Source: CAIWHR01 sp963708855
GTDB lineage: Bacteria > Pseudomonadota > Gammaproteobacteria > Burkholderiales > Casimicrobiaceae
Direction of reading: 5' to 3'
Assembly: GCA_963708855.1 (NCBI GenBank)
Contig: CAVPUM010000006.1
Span: forward strand, 62,001-126,000
DNA: 64,000 bases
Shown here: piece by piece, positions 36,644 through 45,791 of the stretch
Layout: every line of letters begins with the position of its first letter
How positions within the stretch are numbered: position 1 is the first letter of the stretch
The notes under the pieces: generated by a model
The model's database searches: none
Told to the model about the DNA's origin: nothing
Seen by the model: only the letters and a program-made list of their open reading frames with translations
Position numbers and translations under genes: made by a program

Positions 36644-39550
36644 TCACTTCGAGCTCCCCCGCCCGGCGAAGTACGCCAGCCAGCGCGGCCGCGTGGTCGC
36701 GGTCCCAGGCGCCGCGGGCACGGCCTCGAACTGCGGCCACGTGGTCTTGGGCTCGTCGGCCTCCGCCCTGTAGATGCGCACGCGGACGTCGTACCACGCG
36801 GCCTGCCCGGTGACCGGATCCGAGTTGGAAATGGGCTCGCCGCCGGCGGTCGGCAGTTCGTCGGCGATCAGGTGGTTGAGCAGGAAGCCGCGCTGCGACT
36901 CGTTGGCGTCCGGCGCGAGGCGCCACGCGCCCGGGGCCTTGCCGATCGCGTTCCATGTCCAGACGGTGCCGGGCTCGACGGCCTCCGAGTAGCTGCACAT
37001 GCAGCGCACCTTGCCCCACGGCGAGGCGACCCACATCCAGCCGCCGTCCTCGATGCCGGCCGCGCGCGCCACGCCCGGATTGACGAACAGGTGGTTGTGG
37101 GCGTGGATCTGGCGCAGCCACGCGTTCTGCGAGTCCCAGGCATGGTACATCGCCATCGGCCGCTGGGTGATGGCGCGCAGCGGGTAGGCATCGAGATTCG
37201 TCTGCTGGGCCTCGAGCGGCTCGTAGAAGAACGGCAGCGGATCGAAATACTCGGCGATGCGCGCCTTCAGGTGCTCGGGCGGCTTGCGCGAGATCCCCTT
37301 GCCCTGCGCGGCCAGGCGGAATTTCTGCAGCACCTCGGAGTACAGATGGACGAGGATCGGCTCGGCGTAGCGCTGGATGCGGTTGCGCTGCGACCACTCG
37401 AGGTAGCCCTTGTTCCAGTTGCGCATGTACTGGTAGGACGGCGGCAGCTTGTGGTGGTAGACGCAGTTGTTCTGTGCGTACATCTCCCACTGCCGCGGAT
37501 TGGGCTCGCCGCGCATGAACTTCTCGCCGCCCTTGCCGCGCCAGCCGGACAGGAAGCCGATCCCCGAGCCGGGGTCGGTCTCGTAGTTGACGATGAAATC
37601 CGGATAGTCTCGGAACTTGCGCGCGCCGTCGGGTCGCACGAAGGCCGGAAACTTCAGCCGCGACGCGAGCTCGATCAGCACTTCCTGGAACGGCTTGCAC
37701 TCGCCCGTGGGCGGCACCACGGGGATGCGCACCGAATCGGCCGGCCCGTCGAACTCCGAAATCGGCCGGTCGAGCATCGACATCACGTCGTGGCGCTCGA
37801 GGTAGGTGGTGTCGGGCAGCACCAGGTCGGCGAACGCGGTGGTCTCGGACTGGAACGCGTCGCAGACGACGAGGAAGGGGATCTTGTACTCCCCGTCCTC
37901 CCGTTGGTCGTTCAGCATCCGGCGGACCTCCGAGGTGTTCATCGTCGAGTTCCACGCCATGTTCGCCATGAAGATCAGCAGCGTGTCGATCGGGTAGGGG
38001 TCGCCGCGCCACGCATTGGTGATCACGTTGTGCATCATCCCGTGCACCGACAGCGGGTACTCCCACGAGAACGCCTTGTCGATGCGCACCGGCGTGCCGT
38101 CGTCGTTGACGAAGAGATCGTCGGGCTCGGCGGGCCAGCCCAGCGCCAGACCGTCGAGCGGCGTGTTCGGGCGGATTGCGAGGGGCGTGTTCGGCGTCTT
38201 CGCACAGGGCGGGATCGGGCGCGGGAACGGCGCCTTGTGGCGGAAGCCGCCGGGCCGGTCGATCGTGCCCAGCAGTGACATCAGGATGGCAAGCGCGCGA
38301 ATCGTGTGAAAGCCGTTGGAGTGCGCGGCAAGTCCGCGCATCGCGTGGAAGGCGACGGGGTTGCCGGTGACCGTCTCGTGCTCGTTGCCCCAGACGTCGG
38401 TCCAGGGGATCGGCAGCTCGATCTTCTGGTCGCGCGCGGTGACACCCATTTCGTGCGCAAGGCGGCGAATGGCCTCGGCGGGGATCCCGGTGATGCCGGC
38501 CGCCCACTCCGGCGTATAGGCGTCGACGCGCTCCTTCAGGAGCTGGAACGCGGGCTTCACCGGCGTGCCGTCGGAGAGCGCGAACTCGCCCAGCAGGAAG
38601 GGATCCGCACCCTCGGAGTGCGTGAGCACCGCCCGGTTCGTCGCGCGATCCCACCAGAGCTTGTTCTGCGGGTCGAAGCAGCCTTCCTCCTTGGGCACCT
38701 CGGTGCGCACGAACATCCCGAACTCGTCGCTTTTCGCATCGAGGTTCACGAGCTGCCCGCCGTTGGTGTAGCGGACCAGGAAGTCGCGGTCGTAGAGCCC
38801 GAGCGCGATGATCTCGTGGATCAGCGCGAGCAGCAGCGCGCCGTCCGTGCCGGGGCGGATCGGCACCCACTCGTCGGCGATCGCCGAGTAGCCGGTGCGG
38901 ACCGGATTGATCGAGATGAATCGCCCGCCGTTGCGCTTGAACTTCGAGATCGCGATCTTCAGCGGGTTCGAGTGATGGTCCTCGGCGGTGCCGATCATCA
39001 CGAACAGCTTCGCCCGGTCGAGGTCGGGGCCGCCGAACTCCCAGAACGACCCGCCGATCGTGTAGATCATCCCGGCCGCCATGTTGACCGAGCAGAACCC
39101 GCCGTGCGCCGCGTAGTTGGGTGTGCCGAACTGACGGGCGAAGAGCCCAGTCAGCGCCTGCATCTGGTCGCGGCCGGTGAAGAGAGCGAACTGCCGTGGA
39201 TCGGTCGCGCGGATCCGCCCCAGCCGCTCTTCGAGCACCCGGAACGCCTCGTCCCAGGTCACCTCGACGAACTCGCCGGCGCCGCGTTCGGCGCCGGGCT
39301 TGCGCATGAGGGGCTTGGTGAGCCGGGCGGGCGAGTACTGCTTCATGATCCCCGAGCTGCCCTTGGCGCAGATCACGCCGTTGTTCAGCGGGTGATCGGG
39401 ATTGCCCTCGATGTAGCGGACCTCACCGTTGCGCACGTGCACGCGGATCCCGCAGCGGCACGCGCACATGTAGCACGTCGTGTTCCGGATTTCCGTCGCG
39501 GCGCCAGGCAGCGGTTCGGCGCGCGGGTCGTGGAGAGGCGTCGAGGGCAT
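36644..39550 (-). CDS. soeA: Sulfite dehydrogenase molybdopterin subunit SoeA
   Basis: A 968-residue bis-MGD molybdoenzyme of the DMSO-reductase family, oxidising sulfite to sulfate in the cytoplasm. The N-terminal [4Fe-4S] site is CYMCACRCGI with a fourth Cys in VICAKGSSGIMKQY. HGGFCSVNMAAGM supplies a Cys suitable as Mo ligand near residue 150. MGD-binding segments include IGTAEDHHSNPLK and LVLPDTTYLERHDVMS; the C-terminal dinucleotide domain ends near residue 960. No twin-arginine signal precedes it. The gene heads soeABC and is divergent from the two-component pair. Confidence 0.95.
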   Translation of the reverse strand: MPSTPLHDPRAEPLPGAATEIRNTTCYMCACRCGIRVHVRNGEVRYIEGNPDHPLNNGVICAKGSSGIMKQYSPARLTKPLMRKPGAERGAGEFVEVTWDEAFRVLEERLGRIRATDPRQFALFTGRDQMQALTGLFARQFGTPNYAAHGGFCSVNMAAGMIYTIGGSFWEFGGPDLDRAKLFVMIGTAEDHHSNPLKIAISKFKRNGGRFISINPVRTGYSAIADEWVPIRPGTDGALLLALIHEIIALGLYDRDFLVRYTNGGQLVNLDAKSDEFGMFVRTEVPKEEGCFDPQNKLWWDRATNRAVLTHSEGADPFLLGEFALSDGTPVKPAFQLLKERVDAYTPEWAAGITGIPAEAIRRLAHEMGVTARDQKIELPIPWTDVWGNEHETVTGNPVAFHAMRGLAAHSNGFHTIRALAILMSLLGTIDRPGGFRHKAPFPRPIPPCAKTPNTPLAIRPNTPLDGLALGWPAEPDDLFVNDDGTPVRIDKAFSWEYPLSVHGMMHNVITNAWRGDPYPIDTLLIFMANMAWNSTMNTSEVRRMLNDQREDGEYKIPFLVVCDAFQSETTAFADLVLPDTTYLERHDVMSMLDRPISEFDGPADSVRIPVVPPTGECKPFQEVLIELASRLKFPAFVRPDGARKFRDYPDFIVNYETDPGSGIGFLSGWRGKGGEKFMRGEPNPRQWEMYAQNNCVYHHKLPPSYQYMRNWNKGYLEWSQRNRIQRYAEPILVHLYSEVLQKFRLAAQGKGISRKPPEHLKARIAEYFDPLPFFYEPLEAQQTNLDAYPLRAITQRPMAMYHAWDSQNAWLRQIHAHNHLFVNPGVARAAGIEDGGWMWVASPWGKVRCMCSYSEAVEPGTVWTWNAIGKAPGAWRLAPDANESQRGFLLNHLIADELPTAGGEPISNSDPVTGQAAWYDVRVRIYRAEADEPKTTWPQFEAVPAAPGTATTRPRWLAYFAGRGSSK

Positions 39551-39827
39551 GGGTTCAGGCCGGCATCACTGCGCAACGGGGTGCGAATCGCGGCGGGGAA
39601 ACGGGGTGGTGGCGACGGCGCCCGGATGCCGCAGAGTACCGTCATTTACCCCAGACTGGCCACGGTGTGTCCATTACCAAGATGGGGGGAAGGAGGATAC
39701 TCCGTTGGGATAGGGGCGCCGTCGCTTGCGGGTTGCCCGGACAGGACCGATAATTTGCCGCCCCTGCCGGCGGGCAACCGGCAGGCCTGCGGGCGGGTGC
39801 CTCGTCGCAGCGCATCGAGGAGATCCT

Positions 39828-40655
39828 TTGGGGCCACAACACGGGAATCGGCCGACCATCGCGGCCGACACGGCGGCGGATCCGCCCGCGGACGCCTTCG
39901 CTGCCCCTGGGGCAGTTGCCGGGTTCGGCCCGCCCGCTGGCGATGCCGCCGCGCCCGGTTCCGGTGCGGTATCCGCATACGGGGGAATCGAGCGCGAGGC
40001 CCTGCGCGCAGCCCTGGCCAGCGAGCGCCAGATGATGGCGAACGAGGTGCACGATTCGCTGGCGCAGGGGCTCACGTACATGCGCATGCGGATGAGCCTC
40101 CTGCGCGACGCGATTCGCGACGGCGACGACGCGCGGGCATTCAAGTACTGGAGCGACGTCGACACCTCGCTCACCAATGCGCACCGGCGGCTGCGCGAGC
40201 TCATCACCTATTTTCGCAGCCGGATGGACCCGCATGGCTTGCTTCATGCGCTGCGGGCGATGACCGAGACCTTCCTCGACCGCACCGGCGTCGCACTGGA
40301 GTTCGCCAACCGCGTTGGCGAACTCGACCTGCCGGTGGGTCGCGAGGTCCAGGTCTTCCACATCGTGCAGGAAGCGCTGGCCAACGTCTGCAAGCACGCG
40401 AATGCCAAGCAAGCGCGCCTCACGCTGGAACGCAAGGGGGCCGGGTACGAGATCGTGGTCGAAGACGACGGCGTGGGCATGACCGTCGACGCGGCCGGCG
40501 AGCGCGGCGAGGCCGGCCACTACGGCATCGCGATCATGCGCGAACGAGCGCTCCGACTCGGCGGCGAGCTGGCCCTGGACAGCGCGCCGGGGACCGGGAC
40601 GCGCGTGCGGTTATACTTCCCGGCCATGGAACCCGAAACCGGGAGCGGGCTGTGA
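39828..40655 (+). CDS. Soluble NarX-type sensor histidine kinase
   Basis: About 275 residues with no membrane segment. A Pro/Ala-rich leader precedes a HisKA_3 dimerisation helix, NEVHDSLAQGLTYMRMRMSL (phospho-acceptor His), the YFRSRMDPHGLLHAL linker and an HATPase region with EALANVCKHANA (N-box), EDDGVGM (G1) and HYGIAIMRERA (G2). The start is TTG at 39828, chosen because GAGGAGA lies at 39816-39822 and no ATG or GTG is suitably placed. With no sensor domain visible, it may sense through its leader or a partner. It pairs with the NarL-type regulator downstream and is divergent from soeA. Confidence 0.8.
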   Translation: MGPQHGNRPTIAADTAADPPADAFAAPGAVAGFGPPAGDAAAPGSGAVSAYGGIEREALRAALASERQMMANEVHDSLAQGLTYMRMRMSLLRDAIRDGDDARAFKYWSDVDTSLTNAHRRLRELITYFRSRMDPHGLLHALRAMTETFLDRTGVALEFANRVGELDLPVGREVQVFHIVQEALANVCKHANAKQARLTLERKGAGYEIVVEDDGVGMTVDAAGERGEAGHYGIAIMRERALRLGGELALDSAPGTGTRVRLYFPAMEPETGSGL

Positions 40656-40834
40656 GCGCCGCCGGGCCGTCCCAAGGCGCGAGCTGGGCCCCCTCGGGGG
40701 GCAGCGCAGCGGCGTACGCCGCAAGCGTGGGGGTCCGTACGGTGAGCGCCGCCGGGCCGTCCCAAGGCGCGAGCCGGGCCCCCTCGGGGAGCAGCGCAGC
40801 GGCGTACGCCGCAAGCGTGGGGGTCGTCTTGTGA
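40652..40834 (+). repeat. Two tandem copies of a 90-bp GC-rich repeat between kinase and regulator, with an open frame
   Basis: Copies start at 40652 and 40742 and differ at only a few positions. Each holds a GGGCCCCCTCGGGG-type hairpin. In frame from GTG at 40652 the pair encodes a 60-residue peptide of two 30-residue repeats (VSAAGPSQGASWAPSGGS...). Its GTG overlaps the kinase stop (TGTGA), and its TGA overlaps the regulator GTG, so ribosomes could pass through and couple the genes. Confidence 0.7.
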
Positions 40835-41514
40835 GCGAGCCCATCCGCGTCGTGCTGATCGACGATCACGGACTTTGCCGCCGCGGCCTCGCCGAGCTCC
40901 TGGAGCAGCGCGCCGGCATCAAGGTGCTCGGCACCACCGGCAACGCCGACGAGGCGGTCCGGCTGCTGCGCGACGGGCGGCCGGATCTCGTCATCATGGA
41001 CCTGCGGATGGCGCCCGTCGACGGCTTTACGCTGTTGGCGCGCATCCGCACCGAAGGCATTGACGCGCCGGTCGTCGTCCTGACGATGAGCGACCTCAAG
41101 GACGACCTCGCCCGTGCGTTTCGCGCCGGGGTGCGCGGCTATCTGCTGAAGGACATGGACCCCGATGACGTGATCGATGCGATCCGCCGCATAGCCCGCG
41201 GCGAAATTGTCGTGGCGCCGCTGATGGCCGCCAAGCTGGTCGATCTGCTGGTCCCCGGCAAGGAAGGCAAGACCCGCGACGACTACCTTCGGCAATTGAC
41301 CGTGCGCGAGCGCGAAATCCTGAAGCATCTGTCGAGCGGCAAGAGCAACAAGGCGATCGCGCAGGCACTCGACATCAGCCACGACACGGTGAAGCTGCAC
41401 GTGCGCCATATCCTGTCCAAGCTGGGACTGACCTCGCGCGTCGAGGCTGCGGTCTTCGCGGTCGAGCATCGCGTGTCGATGGAGGCCGGCGGCAATGAAC
41501 GCGCGCGGGGTTGA
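40831..41514 (+). CDS. NarL/FixJ-family response regulator
   Basis: A 227-residue two-domain regulator. The receiver domain has the acidic pair DD (residues 11-12), phospho-acceptor D57 in LVIMDLRM, and the Thr and Lys of VLTMSD and GYLLKDMD. The LuxR-type output domain is LTVREREILKHLSSGKSNK, AIAQALDISHDTVKLHVRHI. GTG start at 40831 overlaps the TGA of the repeat frame. It pairs with the kinase upstream. Divergence from soeA and convergence with cobA of the dsr operon make control of sulfur genes plausible, but no binding site can be pointed to. Confidence 0.9.
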   Translation: MSEPIRVVLIDDHGLCRRGLAELLEQRAGIKVLGTTGNADEAVRLLRDGRPDLVIMDLRMAPVDGFTLLARIRTEGIDAPVVVLTMSDLKDDLARAFRAGVRGYLLKDMDPDDVIDAIRRIARGEIVVAPLMAAKLVDLLVPGKEGKTRDDYLRQLTVREREILKHLSSGKSNKAIAQALDISHDTVKLHVRHILSKLGLTSRVEAAVFAVEHRVSMEAGGNERARG

Positions 41515-41541
41515 CGCGTCGGCCTGCGGCGCGCCCGGAGC

Positions 41542-42360
41542 CTATGGCTCCTTGTCCGGTACGAACCAGTTGAGTTTCTCGCGCAGCCGCACGACGTTGC
41601 CGACGATGATCAGCGTGGGGGCGTGGAGCTTCGCCTTGGCGACGCGTGCCGGCAAGGTCCCGAGCGTGCCGGTCACCACGCGCTGTGTCCGCGTGGTCCC
41701 CTGCTGGACGACGGCCGCTCCGGTATCACGGGCCAGGCCGTGCTGGACGAGCTTGCGGCAGATCGTCGGCAGGCTCAGGAGCCCCATGTAGACGACGACC
41801 GTCTGCCGCGGCCGCGCCAGCGCGGGCCAGTCGAGATCCACGCTGCCGTCCTTCAGGTGACCCGTCACCAGCAAACACGATTGCGCGTGATCGCGATGCG
41901 TGAGCGGAATGCCGGCGTACGCGGCGGCGCCCAGGGCCGCGGTGATGCCGGGGACGACCTCGAACCGGATGCCTTGCTCGGACAGCGTGTCGATTTCCTC
42001 GCCGCCGCGGCCGAACACGAACGGGTCGCCGCCCTTCAGGCGGAGCACGCGCTTTCCCGCGAGCGCGTGCTCGACCAGCAGCGCGTTGATCGCTTCCTGT
42101 CGCATCGTGTGGTTGGCGCGCTGCTTGCCGACATAGATGCGCTCGGTGCGTGCCGGCAGCAGCGCCAGGACCTCCGGCGAGATCAGGCTGTCGTACAGCG
42201 CGACGTCGGAGCGCCGCATCAGTTTACGCGCGCGCACGGTGAGCAGGTCCGGGTCGCCCGGCCCGGCACCGACCAGATAGACCTCGCCACGGGCCGCACG
42301 ACGCTTCGCGGGAGCTCCCGGCGCGGGCTTGGGGGACGAGCTGCGCACGGCGTCACGCAT
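41542..42360 (-). CDS. cobA: Uroporphyrinogen-III C-methyltransferase
   Basis: A 272-residue SAM-dependent methyltransferase that makes precorrin-2, the precursor of siroheme. Motifs are VYLVGAGPGDPDLLTVRA near residue 28, YVGKQRANHTMRQEAIN, LRLKGGDPFVFGRGGEE (SAM-binding core) and GITAALGAAAYAGIPLTHR. It lacks the CysG N-terminal dehydrogenase/ferrochelatase domain. As the last gene of the dsr transcript, overlapping dsrR by 8 bases, it should serve siroheme supply for DsrAB. Confidence 0.93.
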   Translation of the reverse strand: MRDAVRSSSPKPAPGAPAKRRAARGEVYLVGAGPGDPDLLTVRARKLMRRSDVALYDSLISPEVLALLPARTERIYVGKQRANHTMRQEAINALLVEHALAGKRVLRLKGGDPFVFGRGGEEIDTLSEQGIRFEVVPGITAALGAAAYAGIPLTHRDHAQSCLLVTGHLKDGSVDLDWPALARPRQTVVVYMGLLSLPTICRKLVQHGLARDTGAAVVQQGTTRTQRVVTGTLGTLPARVAKAKLHAPTLIIVGNVVRLREKLNWFVPDKEP

Positions 42361-42742
42361 CGCCGTCGGATACCGGCGGCGGGTTCGCGGCGGCCGCGTC
42401 GTTCGGGTTGATGAAAATGAACCGGAAGTCGCCCGGCTCGTACTCGACGAAATCGAGCGTCATTCCCGTGAGGAGTTCGCGGTGCTCCCCGGCGACGACG
42501 AGCGCGATGCCTTCGGAGGTGAGTGCAATGTCGCCTTTGCGCACATTGTCGAAGCCCATCGTGTAGTCGAGCGAGCCGTCCGCGTCGATGCTCGCGGCGA
42601 TGCGCAGCGCGAGGCCGTCGGCGTCGGAGGACCCGGCGGCGGTCAGGATCTGCCGTGCGGCGTCCGGCGTGACGACGATCAACGGCGTCGCCCGCGGCAT
42701 CCGCCTGTGAAAGGTAATGGTGGCGATGTCGGGACGCTTCAT
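42353..42742 (-). CDS. dsrR: DsrR, A-type-carrier-like protein
   Basis: A 129-residue protein with the IscA/A-type fold (VTPDAARQIL, ADGLALRIAAS, YTMGFDNVRKGDIALT, GMTLDFVEYEPGDFRFIFINPND) but without the three cysteines of true Fe-S carriers, as in DsrR of purple sulfur bacteria. DsrR is known there to influence dsr expression or function. The ATG at 42742 touches the TGA of the DsrC-like gene, so translation is coupled. Located between the DsrC-like gene and cobA. Confidence 0.88.
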   Translation of the reverse strand: MKRPDIATITFHRRMPRATPLIVVTPDAARQILTAAGSSDADGLALRIAASIDADGSLDYTMGFDNVRKGDIALTSEGIALVVAGEHRELLTGMTLDFVEYEPGDFRFIFINPNDAAAANPPPVSDGDA

Positions 42743-43134
42743 CAGTGCTCGCCCTTGGTCTTCAGGAGTCCCGCGAGCCGGTTGCCCTGCTTCTGCGGGC
42801 CGCCACGCGGAAACAGGTCGTGCAGATGGTGGTTGGTCCCGCGATCGGATCCCCAGGCCTCGCGAAAGTGCCGGATCATCACCCGGACCTGCGCCTGCAC
42901 GCCGTGCGCATCGAAGTGGTCGCGCAGGAAGCGGATGACCTCCCAGTGCTCGCCGGTCAGCGCGAGCCCCTCGCGGGTGGCCTGCGCCCGCGCGAAGTCC
43001 TCGGACCATTGCTCGCGACGCACGAGATAGCCTTCGGCGTCGGTCTCGATCGCGACGCCGTTCACATCGAGCGTGTGCGGCGCGGCCGGAGCGGGACGCC
43101 GTGCCGGTTCAGGGATCGCCGCGACGTCAGCCAT
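42742..43134 (-). CDS. DsrC/TusE-like protein without C-terminal cysteines, inside the dsr operon
   Basis: A 130-residue DsrC-fold protein. After a 20-residue Ala/Pro-rich leader it follows the family: TLDVNGVAIETDAEGYLV, EQWSEDFARAQA, GEHWEVIRFLRDHFDAHGVQ, and the C-terminal arm HDLFPRGGPQKQGNRLAGL ending KTKGEH. Both functional cysteines of DsrC are missing (KQACKIAGL becomes KQGNRLAGL; the final Cys is gone). It cannot carry sulfur as the DsrC trisulfide does and may be a regulatory or structural paralogue. The ATG at 43134 overlaps the dsrN end by 8 bases. Confidence 0.88.
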   Translation of the reverse strand: MADVAAIPEPARRPAPAAPHTLDVNGVAIETDAEGYLVRREQWSEDFARAQATREGLALTGEHWEVIRFLRDHFDAHGVQAQVRVMIRHFREAWGSDRGTNHHLHDLFPRGGPQKQGNRLAGLLKTKGEH

Positions 43135-44573
43135 CGATTGCCTCGCGTTCTCGCGCGGTGCGGGCCCAGGCTGGATTGCAGGCACGACGCTGCGGGTAGC
43201 CGCTCGCGCGGATAAAGGCGACAAAGCGCGCCGCCCAGTTGTCCCGCCCGGTGCTGCGCCGGTGCACGAACGACGCGAGCACGTTCTTCGTCACGATACC
43301 GTCGCGCTCACCATCGATGCCGTGGCCACGCCGAATCCGATACGCGAAGCGCGTCGCGGCCGGCAGGTTGTCGAGACTGGCGTAGTGAAACTCGTGCGCC
43401 CGCACGCCGGTGCCCGCCTGCCCATCCGCCGGCCAGGGAAACGCCGGCGCCTCGTCGAGCACGACGTAGCCGCGTCCGATCGGCCGCTCGTGCATCACGA
43501 CATCGCCGCCGATCGCGCCGACCATGCGGTAGCTGTGCCCTTCCCGTGTCAGCGAGTTGCGCGAGGTACATGAGCCCGCCGCACTCGGCATACACGGGGA
43601 GGCCCGCGTCGATCGCCGCGCCGATCCGGGCGCGCAGCGCGCCGTTGGCCTCGAGCTCGCGCGCGAACAGCTCGGGAAATCCGCCGCCGATGACCAGCGC
43701 GTCGACGTCCGGCAGATGCGTGTGCGCGAGCGTGTCGAACGGGACGAGCGTCGCGCCGGCGGCGCGGAGCGCGTCGAGGTCGTCACCGTAGTAGAAGCCG
43801 AACGCGCGATCCTGCGCAATGCCGATCCGGATGTCGGAGGCGATGACGGAGCTCGGGTGCATCATGCGATCGGGTTCGGCCACGAGCGGAAGCGGACCTG
43901 CGGCCAATTCGAGCAGCCGGTCGATGTCGACCTGGCGCTCGATGGCGGCGCCGATTTCCGCAATATGCGCCGCCGCGTCGCCGGCTTCGTTGCACGGCAT
44001 GAGGCCGAGTTGACGCTCGACGATCGCGAGTCGCGGATCGTGGTGGACCGCGCCCAGCACCGGGACGTCGGTGTAGTGTCCGATCACCGCGCGGAGCTTC
44101 GCTTCGTGCCGGCTGCCGCCGAGCTGGTTGAGGATCACGCCGGCGATCCGGATGTCGCGGTCGAACGCCTGGTACCCGAGGACGAGCGGCGCGATGCCGC
44201 GGGTCATGCCGCGGGCGTCGATGACGAGCGCCACCGGCAGGCCGAGCATCTTGGCGAGCGCGGCGTTGCTGTTGCTCCCGTCGAGCGCCAGCCCGTCGTA
44301 GAGGCCCTTGTTGCCTTCGACGAGCGCGACATCGGCGCCCGCGGCGTGGCGTTCGAATACCGCGCGGATCTCGGCCTCGTCGGTCAGGTACGGATCGAGA
44401 TTGCGGCAATGCCGGCCACCCGCCTGCGTGAGCCACATCGGGTCGATGTAGTCCGGCCCCTTCTTGAACGTCTGGACGGCGAGCCCACGCGCGCGCATCG
44501 CGGCCACGAGTCCGATGGCCACCGTCGTCTTGCCCGAAGACTTGTGTGCTGCGGAGACGAGGAACCGGCGCAT
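43127..44573 (-). CDS. dsrN: DsrN, cobyrinate a,c-diamide synthase-like (siroheme amidase), frameshifted
   Basis: A CbiA-family glutamine amidotransferase that converts siroheme to siroheme amide for DsrAB. The start holds the P-loop SAAHKSSGKTTVAIGL, then FKKGPDYIDPMWL and LVEGNKGLYDG. The C-terminal amidotransferase domain has GGFPELFA and the nucleophile in YAECGGLMYLA. Near 43556-43560 the frame changes by one extra base; the other frame continues SLTREGHSYRMVGAIGG, HEFHYASLDNLPAATRFAYR and HRRSTGRDNWAARFV to the stop at 43127. Removing one base yields a full-length protein, so this may be a sequence error. Confidence 0.88.
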
Positions 44574-44584
44574 TCGGATCGACC

Positions 44585-45778
44585 TCAATCGGCGCCGGCG
44601 CCATGCGGCGCAGCCGTTGCGTCGACCGGCAGGAAGTCGAGCACGCGGGCGCCGACCAGAGCGACCAGGAAGGCGATGCCGACCCCGCCCATCCCCAGCG
44701 CCCATTCCGGCGCGCTCGGCGTGTAGGCCTGCACGACGCCGTCCGCAAAGCTGCTGCTGATGGTGAATCCGGGAAAGAGCTCCTGCGGGTACGCCTGTCC
44801 GCCGATGATGAACACGTACAGCAGCGCGAAGGCGCCGCCGATGACGAGCCACGGCGCGGCCAGCCCGCCGCGCGCGATCGCCGACGGCGGGCCCCAGAGC
44901 AGGAACAGCGGCACGAGGCTGCCGGCGACGACGTACCCCCACCAGAAGAGCTGCGGGTAGATCCCCCCGTCGCGCAGTATGAAACGCTCGAAGGCGGCCT
45001 GCTTCGCGAAATACCCGTTGGTGAGGTGGTAGACCAGCACGAAGAAAAGCACGGCGACGACGAAGAGGGCGAGCAGGTTCTGCATGCGGCGCCGCAGCTC
45101 CGCGGGCAGCGTCAGTCCGTTCCACCGATAGAACGCGGACTGGATGACGAGGAACACGGCGAGCCCCCACGCGAGCGACATCGCGAGGAACAGCGGGATC
45201 AGGATGGCCGAGCCGAACGCCTGCCGCGCAACGAGGAACGCGAAGATCGATCCCGTCCCCGACGTCAGAATGATCCGCCACGCGAACGCCGCGATGCCCG
45301 CGGCGCGCGACCGGTCGACCCGGCGCGGCGCCATCAGCGTCCACAGGTACACGGCGACGATCGCAGCCATGCCGGAGTAGAGGAACATGTTCCACGCGAA
45401 CACCGACGTGAAGTTGTAGTGCGTCGCGGCGACGACGATGCGCTCCGGCCGGCCGAGATCGAGCATCAGCACGGCAAGTCCGCCGGCCAGCAACGCGAGG
45501 CACAGCAGGCCCGACAGCGGCGCCAGCGGCTTGTACGCCGTCTGCCGGAACACCGAGCCGACCGACGCCACGTTGAGCACGCCCGACGCGGCGACGATGA
45601 GGAAGATCGCGAACACGTGCGGGAGGCCCCAGACGATCCGGTTGTTCATGCCGGTCACGATGTGGCCGTGGGTTTCCATCACGTGCGCGGCGTACAGCCC
45701 GGCCAGCACGACGATGGCGGCGACGGCGAACGCGGCCCAGAAGCGGCGTGCGGCGGAAACGGAGGGCGCGGGCATCAT
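44585..45778 (-). CDS. dsrP: DsrP, NrfD-type membrane subunit of DsrMKJOP
   Basis: A 397-residue inner-membrane protein with about ten helices, for example FWAAFAVAAIVVLAGLYAAHV, VFAIFLIVAASGVLNVASVG, PLSGLLCLALLAGGLAVLM and LFALLYVFIIGG-type segments. The LDLGRPERI motif is characteristic of NrfD/PsrC quinone-interacting subunits. It links DsrO/DsrJ in the periplasm with the quinone pool. Gaps to dsrO (13 bases) and dsrN (11 bases) are short. Confidence 0.93.
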   Translation of the reverse strand: MMPAPSVSAARRFWAAFAVAAIVVLAGLYAAHVMETHGHIVTGMNNRIVWGLPHVFAIFLIVAASGVLNVASVGSVFRQTAYKPLAPLSGLLCLALLAGGLAVLMLDLGRPERIVVAATHYNFTSVFAWNMFLYSGMAAIVAVYLWTLMAPRRVDRSRAAGIAAFAWRIILTSGTGSIFAFLVARQAFGSAILIPLFLAMSLAWGLAVFLVIQSAFYRWNGLTLPAELRRRMQNLLALFVVAVLFFVLVYHLTNGYFAKQAAFERFILRDGGIYPQLFWWGYVVAGSLVPLFLLWGPPSAIARGGLAAPWLVIGGAFALLYVFIIGGQAYPQELFPGFTISSSFADGVVQAYTPSAPEWALGMGGVGIAFLVALVGARVLDFLPVDATAAPHGAGAD

Positions 45779-45791
45779 GGCGCGGCTGGGG

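Noticed and set aside
9931..43560. Programmed frameshifting as explanation of the split genes
   Set aside because: Contexts lack slippery heptamers and downstream stimulators, and the breaks occur in unrelated families that are normally single-frame.
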